The position numbers and the translations under genes are program-made. Of a stretch of 54,263 bases of DNA, positions 27,261 through 35,545 are shown piece by piece. The notes beneath the pieces were generated by a model, which was given only the letters and a program-made list of their open reading frames with translations, did no database searches and was not told where the DNA came from. Source of the DNA: Chitinophagales bacterium (lineage in GTDB: Bacteria; Bacteroidota; Bacteroidia; Chitinophagales; JADIYW01); the NCBI GenBank assembly GCA_017984135.1, contig JAGNZZ010000004.1:72014-126276 (forward strand), in the 5' to 3' direction. Numbering within the stretch: position 1 is the stretch's first letter; each line of letters opens with the position of its first letter.

Positions 27261-27895
27261 AATTGTTCCAATGTTTTAACAAGCATTTCTAAACTATTTC
27301 TTTTGGGCGCATCAGCTAACCACGTACGAATAACAGCACTATTTAAGCTACGCAATGCGTCTTCATCTATGCGCATATCCTCTAATAAAAAATCATGTGT
27401 TTGGCGCACACTTCTGAGCAAAACACCTGATGTAAGAATTATTTTATCGCAAATGGCTTTCTCACGCGAAGCAATTAAAGCGGTTTGCTGCTCTGAAAGC
27501 CTTACACTTTCAATACCAAAAGCATAGTAAGGTGCAGCCAAATGCAAAAAACTAAACCTACCCAATGGTGTGCTATATTTTTTAGAAGTTTTTAAGGTGA
27601 CTGAACTAATTTCATATACACGCTCAGGAATCATGTTCCAATAAGATAAAGCTGATTCTAAAGAAACATAGCTCGGACCTCTTAGATGATTAGCGATTAA
27701 GAATGAATTTGGAATCGGCAAATTTGTTTCCGGACCTGGCACATACAAACCTCTTCTTATGGAAAGTAATTCGCGGCTTTTTATCAACTCACTGATTTTG
27801 TCATTCAGACGATTATATTCAGGCAGCATTTCTGCTACCATGCGATGAGAAATTGGTGCTTCTGTGTATTCTTTTACTTTTCTTGAAAATGACAT
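27257..27895 (-). CDS. abiEi: AbiEi-type antitoxin/transcriptional regulator
   Basis: Antitoxin of the AbiE pair, 212 residues. AbiEi proteins have an N-terminal winged helix that binds inverted repeats in their own promoter, and a C-terminal antitoxin domain that neutralises the nucleotidyltransferase. Here residues ~15-55 (HRMVAEMLPEYNRLNDKISELIKSREL) resemble the helix-turn-helix, then LSIRRGLYVPGPE the wing. HLRGPSYVSLESALSYWNMIPERV is typical of the family. The gene precedes the toxin, and two AATCGGA...TCCGATT palindromes lie in its promoter, which supports negative autoregulation. Confidence 0.88.
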   Translation of the reverse strand: MSFSRKVKEYTEAPISHRMVAEMLPEYNRLNDKISELIKSRELLSIRRGLYVPGPETNLPIPNSFLIANHLRGPSYVSLESALSYWNMIPERVYEISSVTLKTSKKYSTPLGRFSFLHLAAPYYAFGIESVRLSEQQTALIASREKAICDKIILTSGVLLRSVRQTHDFLLEDMRIDEDALRSLNSAVIRTWLADAPKRNSLEMLVKTLEQL

Positions 27896-27912
27896 ATTGT
27901 AAATTTACAACA

Positions 27913-27944
27913 CAAAAATCGGAAAATATCCGATTATATGCAAA
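27913..27944 (-). promoter_or_regulatory. Promoter of the AbiE operon
   Basis: On the minus strand TTTG (27941-27944), 20 bp, then GATTTTTG (27913-27920), one base off the TAnnTTTG -7 consensus. The operator palindrome at 27917-27935 covers part of the -7 box and the spacer, so a bound repressor would block polymerase. Confidence 0.6.
27917..27935. promoter_or_regulatory. AbiEi operator, proximal copy
   Basis: The palindrome AATCGGA-AAATA-TCCGATT (7-bp arms, 5-bp spacer) lies 22 bp before the antitoxin ATG. Confidence 0.7.
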
Positions 27945-27979
27945 TATTTTTACCAATTTATGTAATTTTTTAACATAAT

Positions 27980-27997
27980 AATCGGAAACATCCGATT
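27980..27997. promoter_or_regulatory. AbiEi operator, distal copy
   Basis: The palindrome AATCGGA-AACA-TCCGATT has identical arms and a 4-bp spacer. It starts 63 bp upstream of the first copy, about six helical turns, so two dimers could bind on the same DNA face. Confidence 0.7.
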
Positions 27998-28065
27998 GTA
28001 TACTAAATATTTTACAATAAATAATTATACTTAAACTAAAGTATGCCTATTTACATTGATTAAAT

Positions 28066-28096
28066 AAAAAAAGACCTGAAAAAATTCAGGTCTTTT
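28066..28096 (-). terminator. Rho-independent terminator after the acyl-CoA dehydrogenase gene
   Basis: Minus strand: 12-bp stem AAAAGACCTGAA / TTCAGGTCTTTT with a TTTT loop and a following T run. It starts 61 bp beyond the gene's stop. Confidence 0.9.
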
Positions 28097-28157
28097 AGTG
28101 TATCATGTATTTTATTTTACTAAGATTTGTTGCTACGCTCGAAATAACAGCATAGTA

Positions 28158-29963
28158 TTAAAACGGACATTGGTTAGCGGCAATTGCTGCATCCGCAATC
28201 GCTCTTCTTGTATCTTTAGGATTAATATCATAATTTTTCAATAAAGAACCGATTACCCGTTTCATGGTGAATTTTTCTACGCCACTTGAGTAACTATCTA
28301 TTGCGTTATCGGCTGCTTTACGAGCAATATCTAATGCTTCATATACATACAATTGAGTCATTTTAGTTTTTAATTTCAATTGTTCTTTATCGGTATCTTT
28401 GTTTGCTTTTAATTTTTTAACACGTAATATGGCAGATTCAGCCATGAAAGCCACCGACATAATATCAGCTAAGTTCATTACAATTTCTTGTTCATCTACT
28501 AATTTTGTTTTTAATTTTCGTCCGGCAGCACCAGTAATAATCATAAATACAGATTTTAAATTAGAAACGATTTCGGTTTCATCTGCTAAAAATCCATTAT
28601 TGAAAGGGTTAAAATTCTGAGCAATGCCTAAAGGAATCGTTTTCATGGCATCGTTAATTTTTAATTCTTTCGTTTGGAATGCACGTTTATAAAACTCCGC
28701 TAATGCCAACATTCTATTAATTTCGTTAGTACCTTCGTATATTTTAGTAATACGTGCATCGCGATACGCCATTTCCACGCCGGTTTCCATGGAATAACCC
28801 ATGCCTCCATGAATTTGGATAGCTTCATCAGCTGACCAACAAACTGCATCTGAGCCTTGTACTTTTAAAATAGCACATTCGATGGCATATTCACGCATGG
28901 AATTAATTTTCGCATCGTTTTCTGTTGCACCTGAAGCTAAAAATTCTTTATATTTTTTATCTACTTCAGCGCCCACTCTATATACTGCTGATTCATTTAC
29001 GAATGCTAACATCGCCATTTGGCCTAATTTATATTTAATAGCACCAAAATCAGAAATCGGCTTTTCAAATTGAATACGTTGGTTGGCATATTCTACGGAT
29101 TTAGTTAAGCCAAATTTGATTCCACCAACACCACCTGCACCAATTTTAATACGACCATTATTTAAAATATTCAATGCCATATTAAAGCCTTTGCCACGTT
29201 CTCCTAACAAATTCTCTTTCGGAATTGGCACATTATTGAAAAATAATTGCACCGTAGATGATGCTTTAATTCCCATTTTTTTCTCTTCTTTTCCAATTTC
29301 AATTCCACCAAATTCTTTCTCTACAATAAATGCAGATAAACGTTCATCATTGTCAATTTTAGCAAATACAATAAAAATATCGGCAAATCCACCATTGGTG
29401 ATCCACATTTTTTGTCCATTTAAAAGGTAATGTGTGCCTGCTTCATTTAATACAGCATTCGATTTAGCTGAATTCGCATCAGAACCTGAACTTGGCTCAG
29501 TTAGTGCATACGCACAAGCATACTCACCACTCGCAATTTTCGGAAGGTATTTTTCTTTTTGTTCATGTGTGCCATAAAATACAATTGGCAAAGAACCAAT
29601 GGATACTTGAGCACCAATAGTGGTGGCAAAAGCCAACCCTACAGACAAGGCTTCTGTGAACAATAATCCTGTATTAAAATCCAAACCCATTCCACCATAT
29701 TCTTCTGGAATCGAAACTCCACAAATACCCAATTCTGCGGCTTTTTTAAATTTTTCTAATACAAATTCTTTGTCTTTTTCAGCATCTAATAAAGCTATTT
29801 TTTCCATGCCTAAACTGTGAAATTCTTTGACGCAAAAATCACGCACCATATTGAAAATCATAAACTGTTCTTCAGTAAATTCCTCCGGAATAAAAACATC
29901 CTTAATATCTGTTTCTGAAAACAAAAAATTGCCTCCTATTAATTTACTTTTAGTTGTTGCCAT
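28158..29963 (-). CDS. Acyl-CoA dehydrogenase (long form, VLCAD/ACAD9-like)
   Basis: FAD enzyme of beta-oxidation that forms the 2,3-double bond of acyl-CoA. At 601 residues it is longer than the ~380 of short- and medium-chain enzymes; the ~160-residue C-terminal extension resembles VLCAD-type proteins. Motifs: EYGGMGLDFNTG, YALTEPSSGSDA and KMWITNGGFADIFIVFAK (FAD/substrate), GFNMALNILNNGRI, QIHGGMGYSMETGVEMAYRD, and YEGTNEINRM, whose Glu is in the catalytic-base position. Its promoter region carries the same 17-bp palindromic element as the MarR gene, pointing to common control. Confidence 0.92.
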   Translation of the reverse strand: MATTKSKLIGGNFLFSETDIKDVFIPEEFTEEQFMIFNMVRDFCVKEFHSLGMEKIALLDAEKDKEFVLEKFKKAAELGICGVSIPEEYGGMGLDFNTGLLFTEALSVGLAFATTIGAQVSIGSLPIVFYGTHEQKEKYLPKIASGEYACAYALTEPSSGSDANSAKSNAVLNEAGTHYLLNGQKMWITNGGFADIFIVFAKIDNDERLSAFIVEKEFGGIEIGKEEKKMGIKASSTVQLFFNNVPIPKENLLGERGKGFNMALNILNNGRIKIGAGGVGGIKFGLTKSVEYANQRIQFEKPISDFGAIKYKLGQMAMLAFVNESAVYRVGAEVDKKYKEFLASGATENDAKINSMREYAIECAILKVQGSDAVCWSADEAIQIHGGMGYSMETGVEMAYRDARITKIYEGTNEINRMLALAEFYKRAFQTKELKINDAMKTIPLGIAQNFNPFNNGFLADETEIVSNLKSVFMIITGAAGRKLKTKLVDEQEIVMNLADIMSVAFMAESAILRVKKLKANKDTDKEQLKLKTKMTQLYVYEALDIARKAADNAIDSYSSGVEKFTMKRVIGSLLKNYDINPKDTRRAIADAAIAANQCPF

Positions 29964-30021
29964 ATCATTTTATTTTATAAAGTGTTCATTTAAATTGAGT
30001 ATAAAGTTAGTTGAATTTCTC

Positions 30022-30038
30022 AATGCATGCATTGGATT
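30022..30038 (-). promoter_or_regulatory. Putative MarR operator of the acyl-CoA dehydrogenase gene
   Basis: On the minus strand AATCCAATGCATGCATT, identical to 25621-25637. Its core extends here to the 14-bp palindrome CAATGCATGCATTG (30021-30034). The element ends 58 bp before the ATG, and a TAACTTTA -7-like box follows 12 bp after it, so it would overlap the -33 region. Confidence 0.65.
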
Positions 30039-30175
30039 AATGTTAAATTAATGCTTTCATTCTAATTCTTAATTTTTACGCTGAAACTGTTGTACCAATA
30101 AGTTTATCCGAAGTTTTAAAAAAGCGCCAATCAGTTAATGTTATAAAAAAGTATATCTTTATAAAGTTCTATTAA

Positions 30176-30183
30176 TATATTTG
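30176..30183 (+). promoter_or_regulatory. -7 promoter box of the T9SS glycosidase-like gene
   Basis: TATATTTG, 9 bp before ATG 30193. It includes the in-frame TTG at 30181, which argues against that codon as the start. The transcript would have almost no leader. Confidence 0.5.
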
Positions 30184-30192
30184 TCTTTTAGA

Positions 30193-32400
30193 ATGAAAAA
30201 AGCGAATTTACTTATCTCCGTTTTAGTGTGTTTACAAGGCATCATAATGGCTAATGACACTTTAGACATAAACAATGTACGCTCATCTACTGCTTATCCA
30301 AATAAATTTACTGGAGTAAGCAGCATGTCTATGTATGAATGTATAGATACGCTTTTCCAAAATACTACACATACTTACAAAGCAGAAATTATTGACACGA
30401 TATATAATTTCATTAAGCCACTTCAACTAAATGTATTGCGTTTTCCGGGTGGCACCATTGGCAATTATTATCATTTTTATGGAAAAGGACATGGCATTGA
30501 TACGTCAGAAACCACATGTGCCGCTGGAAGAATTGGCAATGTAAGTTTTGCAAACATGCATCTTGAATTTGATAAAAAAGCAGACAAAAATATGATAGAA
30601 TATTTTAAGGAAGAAGTGGATACGCTAAAAAAATATGGGAATGATATTGGTGTATGTTATCGCATCAACTCACATACTCATATTTATAGAGGCCAATTAA
30701 AACAATATTCTGATACCATACAATTCTTAATCAATAAATACTTAAGTTCTTTTGCCTCTATTTTAAATACAAACGGTGACTTATTGGATAGTGCAAAAAT
30801 AAATGCAATAGTACCAAAACTAATGCTCCTCCAATCAGATAGTATATATAAACAAATTAAAAGAGAACTCATTAGTAATCCTTCATTTTATTACTATTTC
30901 AGAGAAAATTTAAATGCTGTGGAATACTTACGAATGAATGGCGTTCAGATTTTAGGTGCTGAAATTGGGAATGAAACGTATGCTGAATATATTGTTTTTG
31001 ATGATGATCTAAAATATATTGGATTTGATTGCACTTCTGCACCGGATAGTTTTCATTACAATCTTTGGCAATTGCCGCTTAAATTTTATTTAGAAGGAAT
31101 GCTTAAAAACAATCTATTAGTTTCATTATATGCTGACAGTTTAAAAACAAAATACAATATAGTTTCGGCAGTGCCGGCAAACAGTGGAATTAACAATGTA
31201 AGCTTAGATAACCAATATTATCCAATACATGTAAAACCGTATGATTTGAGTGTCAAGAAAAGTGATTTATGGAATAAATATTTCGCCTCACAAAGCAATG
31301 TATTTGCTATGATTCCACATATTTACAGTCAAGATTTTTTAAGTTGTTCTGATTATTTAAATGCAGATTCCATATTTGGATTGGATAAAACAAGTATAAA
31401 TAAAATTGCAGAACGATTTTATACCTATTTTGTTGACACCTTATTGATTTACAATTTAAAGCGATTTAATTATTATTCCAATAATAAGCCACTTTGGATA
31501 ACTGAATGGAATTTTACAGAAAGTGGATTTGCTACGAATACATTTCTACATGCGTTTTACAATTACTATTTTATTCGTAAGATGTTAGATGTACATGATT
31601 TCTCACCTAATTATGTTCAAATATTATTATACCATCATCTGGTGGGTCAAAGCTATACTTGGCCATTAATTCGAACGTACCAATCGAACCATACGTTTAT
31701 TGCTCAACGACAAATCACCTATTCTCCGTTTTATATATGGAGTACCACCATGCACCAGCAAGTTAAACGATTAAAAACCAATTTTGAAAATGAAAATAGC
31801 CACACCATCATCGATGTATTTATTGATAGTAGTCAACAAGAATTAATCGTGCAATTTGTCAACACAGATTCCATCGCACATTTTATCAACTTAAATTCAA
31901 TTTACCTATCAGACAACAATAAAGAATTAACCGCAAAAAAAATTAATAGATATCTTTTAGATGCTGCATCTATACTTTCAACTAATTATTCAAGATGTGC
32001 GTTTTACTCCAATCCAAATTATGCCACACAATATCAGATTTCAGAAGATACTTTAACTCAATTGGATACCTTATACTTACCTGCAATTTCTATGGGAAAA
32101 TTTTCCATTCAACTAAAAAATAAAATCAATACTTCTACACCAAATATCCATAAACCATCTTATTTTTCTGTATTTCCTAATCCAGCATCAAATCAAATTT
32201 TAGTACAGTTTCAACCTAAAGTATCTCAATATCCTTATGATTACACCATTTATGACAGCACAGGCAGATCGGTGTTAAAAGGCAAAATTTATACCGATAA
32301 AACAGCTATTGACATCTCTAGCCTTTCAAATAGCTGGTATCAAATACAAATATCAGACAACAATCAACTTATTGATTATAAGCAGTTTGTAAAAAATTAA
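30193..32400 (+). CDS. T9SS-secreted glycoside-hydrolase-like protein
   Basis: A 735-residue exported protein. A signal peptide (MKKANLLISVLVCLQGIIMA) is followed by a TIM-barrel-like region: VLRFPGGTIGNYYHFYGKG resembles the start of GH79/GH51/GH39-type retaining glycosidases, GAEIGNETY has the Asn-Glu of an acid/base, and KPLWITEWNFTESGF provides a candidate nucleophile Glu. No family can be fixed by eye. Residues ~655-735 are a type IX secretion C-terminal domain (SVFPNPASNQILVQF, YDSTGRSVLKG, ISSLSNSWYQIQISD, KQFVKN), so the protein is probably exported to the surface or medium. The ATG follows a -7 box by 9 bp. Confidence 0.75.
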   Translation: MKKANLLISVLVCLQGIIMANDTLDINNVRSSTAYPNKFTGVSSMSMYECIDTLFQNTTHTYKAEIIDTIYNFIKPLQLNVLRFPGGTIGNYYHFYGKGHGIDTSETTCAAGRIGNVSFANMHLEFDKKADKNMIEYFKEEVDTLKKYGNDIGVCYRINSHTHIYRGQLKQYSDTIQFLINKYLSSFASILNTNGDLLDSAKINAIVPKLMLLQSDSIYKQIKRELISNPSFYYYFRENLNAVEYLRMNGVQILGAEIGNETYAEYIVFDDDLKYIGFDCTSAPDSFHYNLWQLPLKFYLEGMLKNNLLVSLYADSLKTKYNIVSAVPANSGINNVSLDNQYYPIHVKPYDLSVKKSDLWNKYFASQSNVFAMIPHIYSQDFLSCSDYLNADSIFGLDKTSINKIAERFYTYFVDTLLIYNLKRFNYYSNNKPLWITEWNFTESGFATNTFLHAFYNYYFIRKMLDVHDFSPNYVQILLYHHLVGQSYTWPLIRTYQSNHTFIAQRQITYSPFYIWSTTMHQQVKRLKTNFENENSHTIIDVFIDSSQQELIVQFVNTDSIAHFINLNSIYLSDNNKELTAKKINRYLLDAASILSTNYSRCAFYSNPNYATQYQISEDTLTQLDTLYLPAISMGKFSIQLKNKINTSTPNIHKPSYFSVFPNPASNQILVQFQPKVSQYPYDYTIYDSTGRSVLKGKIYTDKTAIDISSLSNSWYQIQISDNNQLIDYKQFVKN

Positions 32401-32479
32401 ACAGTTTTTAACAAGTTTTTAACTGCAACTTAGTTGCATAACCTTGGCTCACTGGATATCGGTATGTATTTTTATATCA

Positions 32480-33022
32480 ATGAAAAAATTAGCCCTTTTC
32501 TTAATACTATCCATGTGGTTTTTATCGCATCAAAATAGTTTTGCTTCGAATGGATTTTGCAATTCTTTAGAGAAAATTTGTGATCAAAAACGCATTGACA
32601 TGGATGCTTTCTCTAATTTCTTTCAGAAAGTAAACATCAATGTACGTAAAGCAACAGACTTAGGAATGTACACCAAAATTTTTAATTGGTTAAACACACC
32701 TTATAGATATGGTGGAAAAACTAAAAGTGGCATTGACTGTTCAAACTATGTATTTAAGTTGATGAATGACTGCTATGATACCTATGCAACTTCCAACCAA
32801 CTTTCAAACTTAACGGAATATGTTGATCGAGAAGAATTAAAAGAAGGTGACTTAGTTTTCTTTAATACAAATGGATATGGAATCTCACATGTAGGCGTAT
32901 ATTTACAAGATGGAAAATTCACACACTCATCCTCTTCCAAAGGCGTAACTATCAGCTCTTTAAATGAGACATATTGGGATAAAAGATACTGTAGAGCCGG
33001 AAGAATCATTGAAAATAAATAA
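32480..33022 (+). CDS. NlpC/P60 family (C40) peptidase
   Basis: A cell-wall endopeptidase that cleaves peptidoglycan stem peptides, 180 residues from ATG 32480. A signal peptide (MKKLALFLILSMWFLSHQNSFA) precedes the domain. The catalytic triad is visible: Cys87 in SGIDCSNYV, His137 in GISHVGVYL and His149 in KFTHSSSS. NTPYRYGGKTKSGIDC is the standard NlpC/P60 opening and EGDLVFF is conserved. The frame is open from 32444, but that adds a non-signal-like start from TTG. A terminator follows 18 bp after the stop. Confidence 0.9.
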   Translation: MKKLALFLILSMWFLSHQNSFASNGFCNSLEKICDQKRIDMDAFSNFFQKVNINVRKATDLGMYTKIFNWLNTPYRYGGKTKSGIDCSNYVFKLMNDCYDTYATSNQLSNLTEYVDREELKEGDLVFFNTNGYGISHVGVYLQDGKFTHSSSSKGVTISSLNETYWDKRYCRAGRIIENK

Positions 33023-33039
33023 TCAAATAAAATAATAGG

Positions 33040-33067
33040 AAATGACACGATGTGTCATTTTTTTTTG
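33040..33067 (+). terminator. Rho-independent terminator after the NlpC/P60 gene
   Basis: 9-bp stem AAATGACAC / GTGTCATTT, loop GAT, followed by a long T run. Confidence 0.9.
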
Positions 33068-33247
33068 CTCTAAATAATAGATTGATGTTAGATTAGATGC
33101 CCATTCATATATCTATCATTCAATTTACAGCATCTGTTTCAATATAGATAAACAGTACTATTTTTAGAACTAAGTAACTCAAACTTTTCGCTCTAACATC
33201 TAAACATAACATAATATCTAATTCTAAGATTACACTAAGTTTCTCGT

Positions 33248-33255
33248 TAAATTTG
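33248..33255 (+). promoter_or_regulatory. -7 promoter box of the aminotransferase gene
   Basis: TAAATTTG, a match to TAnnTTTG, 17 bp before ATG 33273. No TTG lies 20 bp upstream. Confidence 0.45.
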
Positions 33256-33272
33256 TTGACTAAATTTCAATT

Positions 33273-34469
33273 ATGTTACCTACATCTAACACATTAAACC
33301 GAGTTTCCGAATCAGCCACTATAAAAATGGCGCAACTGAGTAGAGAATTAGCCGCAAAAGGCGTTAATGTAATCAGCTTATCCTTAGGCGAACCCGATTT
33401 TAATACACCGAAACACATTAAAGAAGCAGCAAAGCAAGCTATTGACAGTGGAAAATACGATTCGTATTCACCAATTTCAGGTTATTTAGATTTAAAACAA
33501 GCCATTTGTGAAAAATTAAAACGCGATAATAATTTAGAATATAAACCTGAAAATATTGTCGTATCCACTGGCGCCAAACAAAGTTTAGCAAATGTTTTTA
33601 TCTCCTTTTTAAATGAAGGTGATGAAGTAATTATTCCTGCACCATTTTGGGTTTCTTATCCAGAGCAAGTTAAATTATGTAATGCCACTTGTGTTATTAT
33701 TCCGACAACTGTAGATGCAAATTTTAAAATGACACCAGAACAGTTAGAAGATGCTATTACACCCAAAACAAAATTTTTAGTATATTCATCTCCAAGCAAC
33801 CCAACAGGCTCTGTTTACACACGTGATGAAATTGAAGCATTTGTAAAAGTTTTAGAAAAATATCCGCAAATTCATGTTATTTCAGATGAAATTTACGAAC
33901 ACATCAACTATGTAGGAAAACATGTTTCCATTGCTGAATTTCCTTCAATGAAAGACAGAACCATTGTGGTGAACGGACAAGCGAAAGGTTATGCCATGAC
34001 TGGTTGGAGAATTGGGTATATTGCTGCGCCAGCATATATTGCAAAAGCATGTGACAAATTACAAGGTCAAGTTACTTCCGGAACAAATTCTGTAGCACAA
34101 CATGCTACTATTGCGGCATTATTGGGCGACCAAAATCCAACAGAAGTATTCAGACAAGCATTCCAAAAACGTAGAGATTTAGTATTAGGAATGTTGAACG
34201 AAATTCCAAATGTAAAATGCAATATACCAACTGGTGCGTTTTATGTTTTCCCAGATTTAAGTGCTTATTTCGGAAAAACATACGATGGTGAAACCATTAA
34301 GGATGCAGATGATTTATGTTTATTTTTATTAAATGTTGGACATGTTGCCTCCGTTAGTGGCAGTGGATTTGGTGCACCGGAATGTATTCGATTTTCGTAT
34401 GCAGCTTCAGAAGAAAATCTAAAGGAAGCATTTACTCGTGTAAAAAATGCTTTAGCTAAATTAATTTAA
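33273..34469 (+). CDS. PLP-dependent aminotransferase, aspartate type (class I)
   Basis: Transfers an amino group between aspartate (or another amino acid) and 2-oxoglutarate. The 398 residues contain LSLGEPDFNTP (37-46), SPSNPTG (Asn176), SDEIYEH (Asp205, Tyr208) and the PLP lysine in NGQAKGYAMTGWRIGY (Lys238), followed by the Arg near the C-terminus in CIRFSYA that binds the substrate carboxylate. The sequence is of the bacterial AspC-beta subgroup. It is a single transcription unit with a -7 box upstream and a strong terminator behind. The exact substrate (aspartate, prephenate or kynurenine) is not settled. Confidence 0.92.
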   Translation: MLPTSNTLNRVSESATIKMAQLSRELAAKGVNVISLSLGEPDFNTPKHIKEAAKQAIDSGKYDSYSPISGYLDLKQAICEKLKRDNNLEYKPENIVVSTGAKQSLANVFISFLNEGDEVIIPAPFWVSYPEQVKLCNATCVIIPTTVDANFKMTPEQLEDAITPKTKFLVYSSPSNPTGSVYTRDEIEAFVKVLEKYPQIHVISDEIYEHINYVGKHVSIAEFPSMKDRTIVVNGQAKGYAMTGWRIGYIAAPAYIAKACDKLQGQVTSGTNSVAQHATIAALLGDQNPTEVFRQAFQKRRDLVLGMLNEIPNVKCNIPTGAFYVFPDLSAYFGKTYDGETIKDADDLCLFLLNVGHVASVSGSGFGAPECIRFSYAASEENLKEAFTRVKNALAKLI

Positions 34470-34488
34470 CCAATAATATACACCTATA

Positions 34489-34530
34489 AAAACACGCTAT
34501 CTGATCAATTGCTCAGATAGCGTGTTTTTT
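34489..34530 (+). terminator. Rho-independent terminator after the aminotransferase gene
   Basis: 16-bp stem (AAAACACGCTATCTGA and its complement at 34513-34528) with an 8-nt loop and a T run. Confidence 0.92.
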
Positions 34531-34553
34531 ATTTTATTTATTACTTTTACAAG

Positions 34554-35525
34554 ATGATGTACTTTCATGATATTTCAAAATTTGAGAACAAAAGAGTGCT
34601 TATTGTGGGCGACATCATATTAGATGAATTTATTGAAACTTCCAGCAATAGAAATTCTCCAGAGTATAAAAATATTCCAATACTCAACGTGCATGAAAAA
34701 AAACAGTATTTAGGTGGTGCAGCCAACGTAGCTTTAAACTTAAAAAAATTACATGCTATACCTTATTTAGTGGGTTGTTTAGGCTTGGATACTGCAGCTG
34801 AATTTATCAATAATCTATTAGAAAAAGAAGCTATTTCAAACACATTTATCTATCAAAGTAAAGAGATAAAAACAACCATAAAACAACGTGTTTTTAAAAA
34901 TAAACTTCCAATTATTCGATTGGATGATGAACAAAAGAGTGCATACTCCATCCTAACTCATCAGTTCATCATTGCTTATTTTATAGATGCCATACGGCAA
35001 CACAAACCACATATTATAATTTTACAAGATTATAACAAAGGCGTTCTAAATTCACAAACGATTCCTGAACTAATTACCATTGCACAAAAAAATTCAATAC
35101 CAATTTGTGTGGATCCTAAGTATGATAATTGGCAATTGTATCAAAATGTAGATTTATTTAAACCAAATGAAATTGAATTTGCATTCATTTCTGGAAGTGA
35201 AAATAAATCCGAAATGCAGCTAAAGGAAAATGCAAAAACACTTGAACAAAAAATAACATTCAAAAATTTATTGGTAACCTTAGGTGCAGAAGGTAATTAC
35301 ATTTATAATAAAGAAATTTCCAAAGTAGTTCATTTAACCACAAAACTTCAACTTGCCGATGTTTGTGGAGCTGGCGATACCGTAATTGCAGTGGCTTCGC
35401 TTGGTATGGCGTGTGGTTTTTCTTTAGAACAAATTGCAGAACTTGCAAATAATGCAGGATTTATTGTTTGTCAAAAAGAAGATGTACAGCCTGTTTTATT
35501 TGCCGAATTAGCACACAGTAGTTGA
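34554..35525 (+). CDS. PfkB-family kinase, HldE N-domain-like (heptose 7-phosphate kinase)
   Basis: Probably phosphorylates D-glycero-D-manno-heptose 7-phosphate (or a related sugar) on the way to ADP-heptose for LPS core. The 323 residues match the kinase half of HldE: VLIVGDIILDEF, YLGGAANVALNLKKL, QDYNKGVL, CVDPKYDNW, LFKPNEIEF, VTLGAEGNYIY and the PfkB anion hole/catalytic Asp in DVCGAGDTVIAV. The adenylyltransferase half of HldE is absent, so that step must lie elsewhere. Met2 could also be the start. It follows the aminotransferase terminator by 23 bp and is convergent with the MacB-like permease. Confidence 0.82.
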   Translation: MMYFHDISKFENKRVLIVGDIILDEFIETSSNRNSPEYKNIPILNVHEKKQYLGGAANVALNLKKLHAIPYLVGCLGLDTAAEFINNLLEKEAISNTFIYQSKEIKTTIKQRVFKNKLPIIRLDDEQKSAYSILTHQFIIAYFIDAIRQHKPHIIILQDYNKGVLNSQTIPELITIAQKNSIPICVDPKYDNWQLYQNVDLFKPNEIEFAFISGSENKSEMQLKENAKTLEQKITFKNLLVTLGAEGNYIYNKEISKVVHLTTKLQLADVCGAGDTVIAVASLGMACGFSLEQIAELANNAGFIVCQKEDVQPVLFAELAHSS

Positions 35526-35545
35526 ACAATAAATTCATAAAAAAA

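Noticed and set aside
30070-30160. Minus-strand protein-like fragment (TDWRFFKTSDKLIGTTVSA) upstream of the acyl-CoA dehydrogenase gene
   Set aside because: Short, without a start codon, and AT-rich; it may be a remnant but the evidence is too weak.
32404-32423. Direct repeat GTTTTTAAC x2 (11-bp period) before the NlpC/P60 gene
   Set aside because: Short and AT-rich with no further copies seen; too weak to call an operator.
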